In this document: piece by piece, positions 61,783 to 64,000 of the stretch | Numbering within the stretch: position 1 is the first letter of the stretch | Layout of the letters: every line of letters begins with the position of its first letter | NCBI GenBank assembly: GCA_900471525.1 | Contig: UCEZ01000006.1 | Span: 1-64,000, forward strand | DNA: 64,000 nucleotides | Reading direction: 5' to 3' | Origin: Hyphomicrobiales bacterium | GTDB lineage: Bacteria > Pseudomonadota > Alphaproteobacteria > Rhizobiales > Rhizobiaceae | Notes under the pieces: generated by a model | Told to the model about the DNA's origin: nothing | Databases searched by the model: none | The model's input: the letters and a program-made list of their open reading frames with translations, nothing else | Made by a program: the position numbers and the translations under genes

Positions 61783-64000
61783 GTGCCAACATTTTCAACA
61801 AGCCTTGAAAAGGCGTTGCACCAGGCTCTGACGCTGGCCAACGAGCGCCATCATGAATATGCGACCCTGGAGCACCTGCTGTTGGCGTTGATCGACGATG
61901 CCGATGCGGCAGCGGTCATGGGCGCGTGCAACGTCAACCTCGACAGTCTGCGCAAGACCGTCTCCGATTATGTCGACAACGAACTCGGTAACCTGGTGAC
62001 GGGATATGACGAGGACTCCAAGCCGACAGCCGGATTCCAGCGCGTGATCCAGCGAGCCGTGATCCATGTCCAGTCGTCCGGGCGCGAGGAAGTGACGGGC
62101 GCCAATGTGCTCGTTGCCATCTTCGCCGAGCGCGAGAGCCATGCCGCCTACTTCCTGCAGGAGCAGGAGATGACGCGCTACGACGCCGTCAATTTCATAT
62201 CGCACGGTATCGGCAAGCGGCCCGGCACATCTGAGTCGCGTCCGCCGCGCGGCGCCGACGAGCCGGAATCCGAGCAGAAGGCATCGCGTGAACAAGACGA
62301 GAGCGGTCCAAAGAAGCAGCAGGATGCGCTGACCGCCTATTGCGTCAACCTCAACGAGAAGGCCAAGGTCGGCAAGATCGATCCGCTGATCGGTCGCCAT
62401 GCCGAAGTCAACCGCACCATCCAGATCCTCTGCCGCCGTTCCAAGAACAACCCGCTCTATGTCGGTGACCCCGGCGTCGGCAAGACGGCAATCGCCGAAG
62501 GTCTTGCCAAGCGTATCGTCGAGAAGAAGGTTCCCGAAGCGTTGCAGGACGCAACGATCTTCTCGCTCGACATGGGCACGCTGCTCGCAGGTACCCGCTA
62601 TCGCGGCGACTTCGAAGAGCGCCTGAAGCAGGTCGTCAAGGAACTCGAAGAGTATCCTGGCGCCGTGCTGTTCATCGACGAAATCCACACCGTGATCGGC
62701 GCTGGTGCAACATCCGGCGGTGCCATGGATGCGTCCAACCTGCTGAAGCCGGCGCTGTCTTCGGGCGCGATCCGCTGCATCGGTTCGACCACCTACAAGG
62801 AATACCGCCAGTTCTTCGAAAAGGATCGCGCGCTTGTGCGCCGGTTCCAGAAGATCGATGTCAGCGAACCGACCATCGACGACGCCATCGAGATCATGAA
62901 GGGCCTGAAGCCGTATTTCGAGGACTATCACAAGCTGAAATACTCGAACGAGGCGATCAAGTCCGCAGTCGAGCTTTCGGCCCGCTACATCAATGACCGC
63001 AAGCTGCCGGACAAGGCGATCGACGTGATCGACGAGACTGGGGCTGCCCAGATGCTGTTGCCCGTCAACAAGCGCCGCAAGCTGATCACCGAAAAGGAGA
63101 TCGAAGCGACGATCGCGACGATGGCTCGCATTCCGCCGAAATCCGTTTCCAAGGATGACGAGGCCGTTCTCGCCAACCTGGAAAAGGAACTGCGCTCGGT
63201 CGTCTATGGTCAGGACTTGGCAATTGAGGCACTGGCCTCGGCGATCAAGCTGGCGCGTGCCGGCCTTCGCGAACCCAACAAGCCGATTGGCTCCTATGTC
63301 TTCTCCGGTCCGACCGGTGTGGGCAAGACGGAAGTCGCCAAGCAGCTGGCGGCGTCGCTCGGCGTGGAACTCATCCGCTTCGACATGTCGGAGTATATGG
63401 AGCGCCACACGGTATCGCGTCTGCTTGGGGCACCTCCCGGCTATGTCGGCTTCGACCAGGGTGGTCTTTTGACCGATGGCATCGACCAGCACCCGCATTC
63501 GGTTCTGCTGCTCGACGAAATCGAGAAGGCGCATCCGGATCTGTTCAACATCCTGTTGCAGGTCATGGACCATGGCTCGCTGACGGACCACAACGGCAAG
63601 AAGATCGACTTCCGTAACGTCATCCTGATCATGACGACCAATGCGGGTGCGTCGGAGATGGCAAAGGCTGCTTTCGGCTTCGGTTCGTCCAAGCGCGAAG
63701 GTGACGATGTCGAGGCGCTGAACCGCTTGTTCACGCCGGAGTTCCGCAACCGTCTCGATGCGGTCATTCCGTTCGCCTCGCTGCCGACGCCGGTGATCCA
63801 TCAGGTCGTGCAGAAGTTTGTCATGCAGCTGGAAACCCAGCTTGCCGAACGCAACGTCACCTTCGACCTGCATCAGGACGCAATCGCCTGGCTTGCTGAC
63901 AAGGGATATGATGAAAAGATGGGTGCGCGGCCGCTGGCCCGTGTCATCCAGGAACACATCAAGAAGCCGTTGGCCGACGAAATTCTCTTCGGCAAGCTGA
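61783..64000 (+). CDS. clpA: Clp protease ATPase subunit ClpA (3' end beyond the window)
   Basis: The frame is open from GTG 61783 through the right edge, giving 739 visible codons. The N-domain begins FSTSLEKALHQALTLANERHHEYATLEHLL. The first AAA+ module has Walker A GDPGVGKT and FIDEIHTVIGAGATSGG; the second has GPTGVGKT, LLGAPPGYVGFDQGG and LLDEIEKAHPD. This is ClpA rather than ClpB, since no long middle coiled coil is present. It unfolds substrates for ClpP. GAGGAACTGAC precedes the GTG. Confidence 0.96.
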   Translation, partial: MPTFSTSLEKALHQALTLANERHHEYATLEHLLLALIDDADAAAVMGACNVNLDSLRKTVSDYVDNELGNLVTGYDEDSKPTAGFQRVIQRAVIHVQSSGREEVTGANVLVAIFAERESHAAYFLQEQEMTRYDAVNFISHGIGKRPGTSESRPPRGADEPESEQKASREQDESGPKKQQDALTAYCVNLNEKAKVGKIDPLIGRHAEVNRTIQILCRRSKNNPLYVGDPGVGKTAIAEGLAKRIVEKKVPEALQDATIFSLDMGTLLAGTRYRGDFEERLKQVVKELEEYPGAVLFIDEIHTVIGAGATSGGAMDASNLLKPALSSGAIRCIGSTTYKEYRQFFEKDRALVRRFQKIDVSEPTIDDAIEIMKGLKPYFEDYHKLKYSNEAIKSAVELSARYINDRKLPDKAIDVIDETGAAQMLLPVNKRRKLITEKEIEATIATMARIPPKSVSKDDEAVLANLEKELRSVVYGQDLAIEALASAIKLARAGLREPNKPIGSYVFSGPTGVGKTEVAKQLAASLGVELIRFDMSEYMERHTVSRLLGAPPGYVGFDQGGLLTDGIDQHPHSVLLLDEIEKAHPDLFNILLQVMDHGSLTDHNGKKIDFRNVILIMTTNAGASEMAKAAFGFGSSKREGDDVEALNRLFTPEFRNRLDAVIPFASLPTPVIHQVVQKFVMQLETQLAERNVTFDLHQDAIAWLADKGYDEKMGARPLARVIQEHIKKPLADEILFGKL

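Noticed and set aside
61795-63957. 720-codon minus-strand frame opposite clpA
   Set aside because: ClpA with two complete AAA+ modules is on the plus strand, so this frame is a shadow.

Overview
The window comes from an alphaproteobacterial chromosome, almost certainly of the Rhizobiaceae (Rhizobium/Agrobacterium/Neorhizobium group). This rests on the high GC content, the pdhA-pdhB-pdhC-lpdA-lipA operon with a lipoyl domain fused to the E1 beta subunit, the fused ispDF, the dusB(nifR3)-ntrB-ntrC-ntrY-ntrX cluster followed by a D-amino-acid aminotransferase, hfq and hflX, the aapJQMP general amino-acid transporter next to metC, and the cysG-DUF2849-cysI-DUF934 operon. No rRNA, tRNA, CRISPR array, insertion sequence or prophage was seen. 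The species was not determined.

Layout. 1-7.2 kb: a cytoplasmic GH32 fructosidase, a lytic-transglycosylase-like lipoprotein, a LysR regulator divergent from two SDR oxidoreductases, a VOC protein and kdsA. 7.3-9 kb: eno and an ftsB-like gene. 9-20.5 kb: the pyruvate dehydrogenase operon with interspersed small enzymes, lpdA, lipA, then an apparently accessory insert (two tandem P-loop kinase-like genes and a PLP decarboxylase) before a ratA/COQ10 gene. 20.5-22.2 kb: cinA and ispDF on the minus strand. 22.4-32.6 kb: nitrogen regulation (dusB-ntrBC, ntrYX), dat, hfq, hflX. 32.7-34.8 kb: an orphan membrane protein, mazG and a deaminase. 35-40 kb: sulfite assimilation and siroheme synthesis plus ferredoxin-NADP reductase. 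40.1-51.1 kb: an accessory block with a serralysin-like RTX protease, a small secreted protein and the most unusual unit of the window. 51.2-58.4 kb: aapPMQJ, metC, a flavin monooxygenase and a zinc-finger protein. 58.6-64 kb: a hydrolase, cysE, a DUF3126 gene, a phasin, clpS and the 5' part of clpA, which runs off the end.

The unusual unit is a five-gene, same-strand run (about 42.44-51.07 kb). It contains a NOX/ferric-reductase-like flavocytochrome with the two-by-two histidine spacing of NADPH oxidases, a 1083-residue exported protein with four CXXCH haem motifs, an exported OmpA-like protein, and two exported caspase/metacaspase-like proteases with intact His/Cys dyads. The last three genes are contiguous or overlapping by one base and end at a strong terminator. 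The big cytochrome and both caspase-like proteins carry a similar C-terminal beta domain that looks like DUF4384. I infer a cell-envelope module that couples redox chemistry to proteolysis. Resemblance to eukaryotic apoptosis components is a comparison only, not a claim of homology of the pathway.

Regulatory DNA that can be read directly includes perfect inverted repeats in front of pdhA and in the phasin promoter spacer, and intrinsic terminators after eno, fpr, the caspase operon, the DUF3126 gene and the phasin gene.
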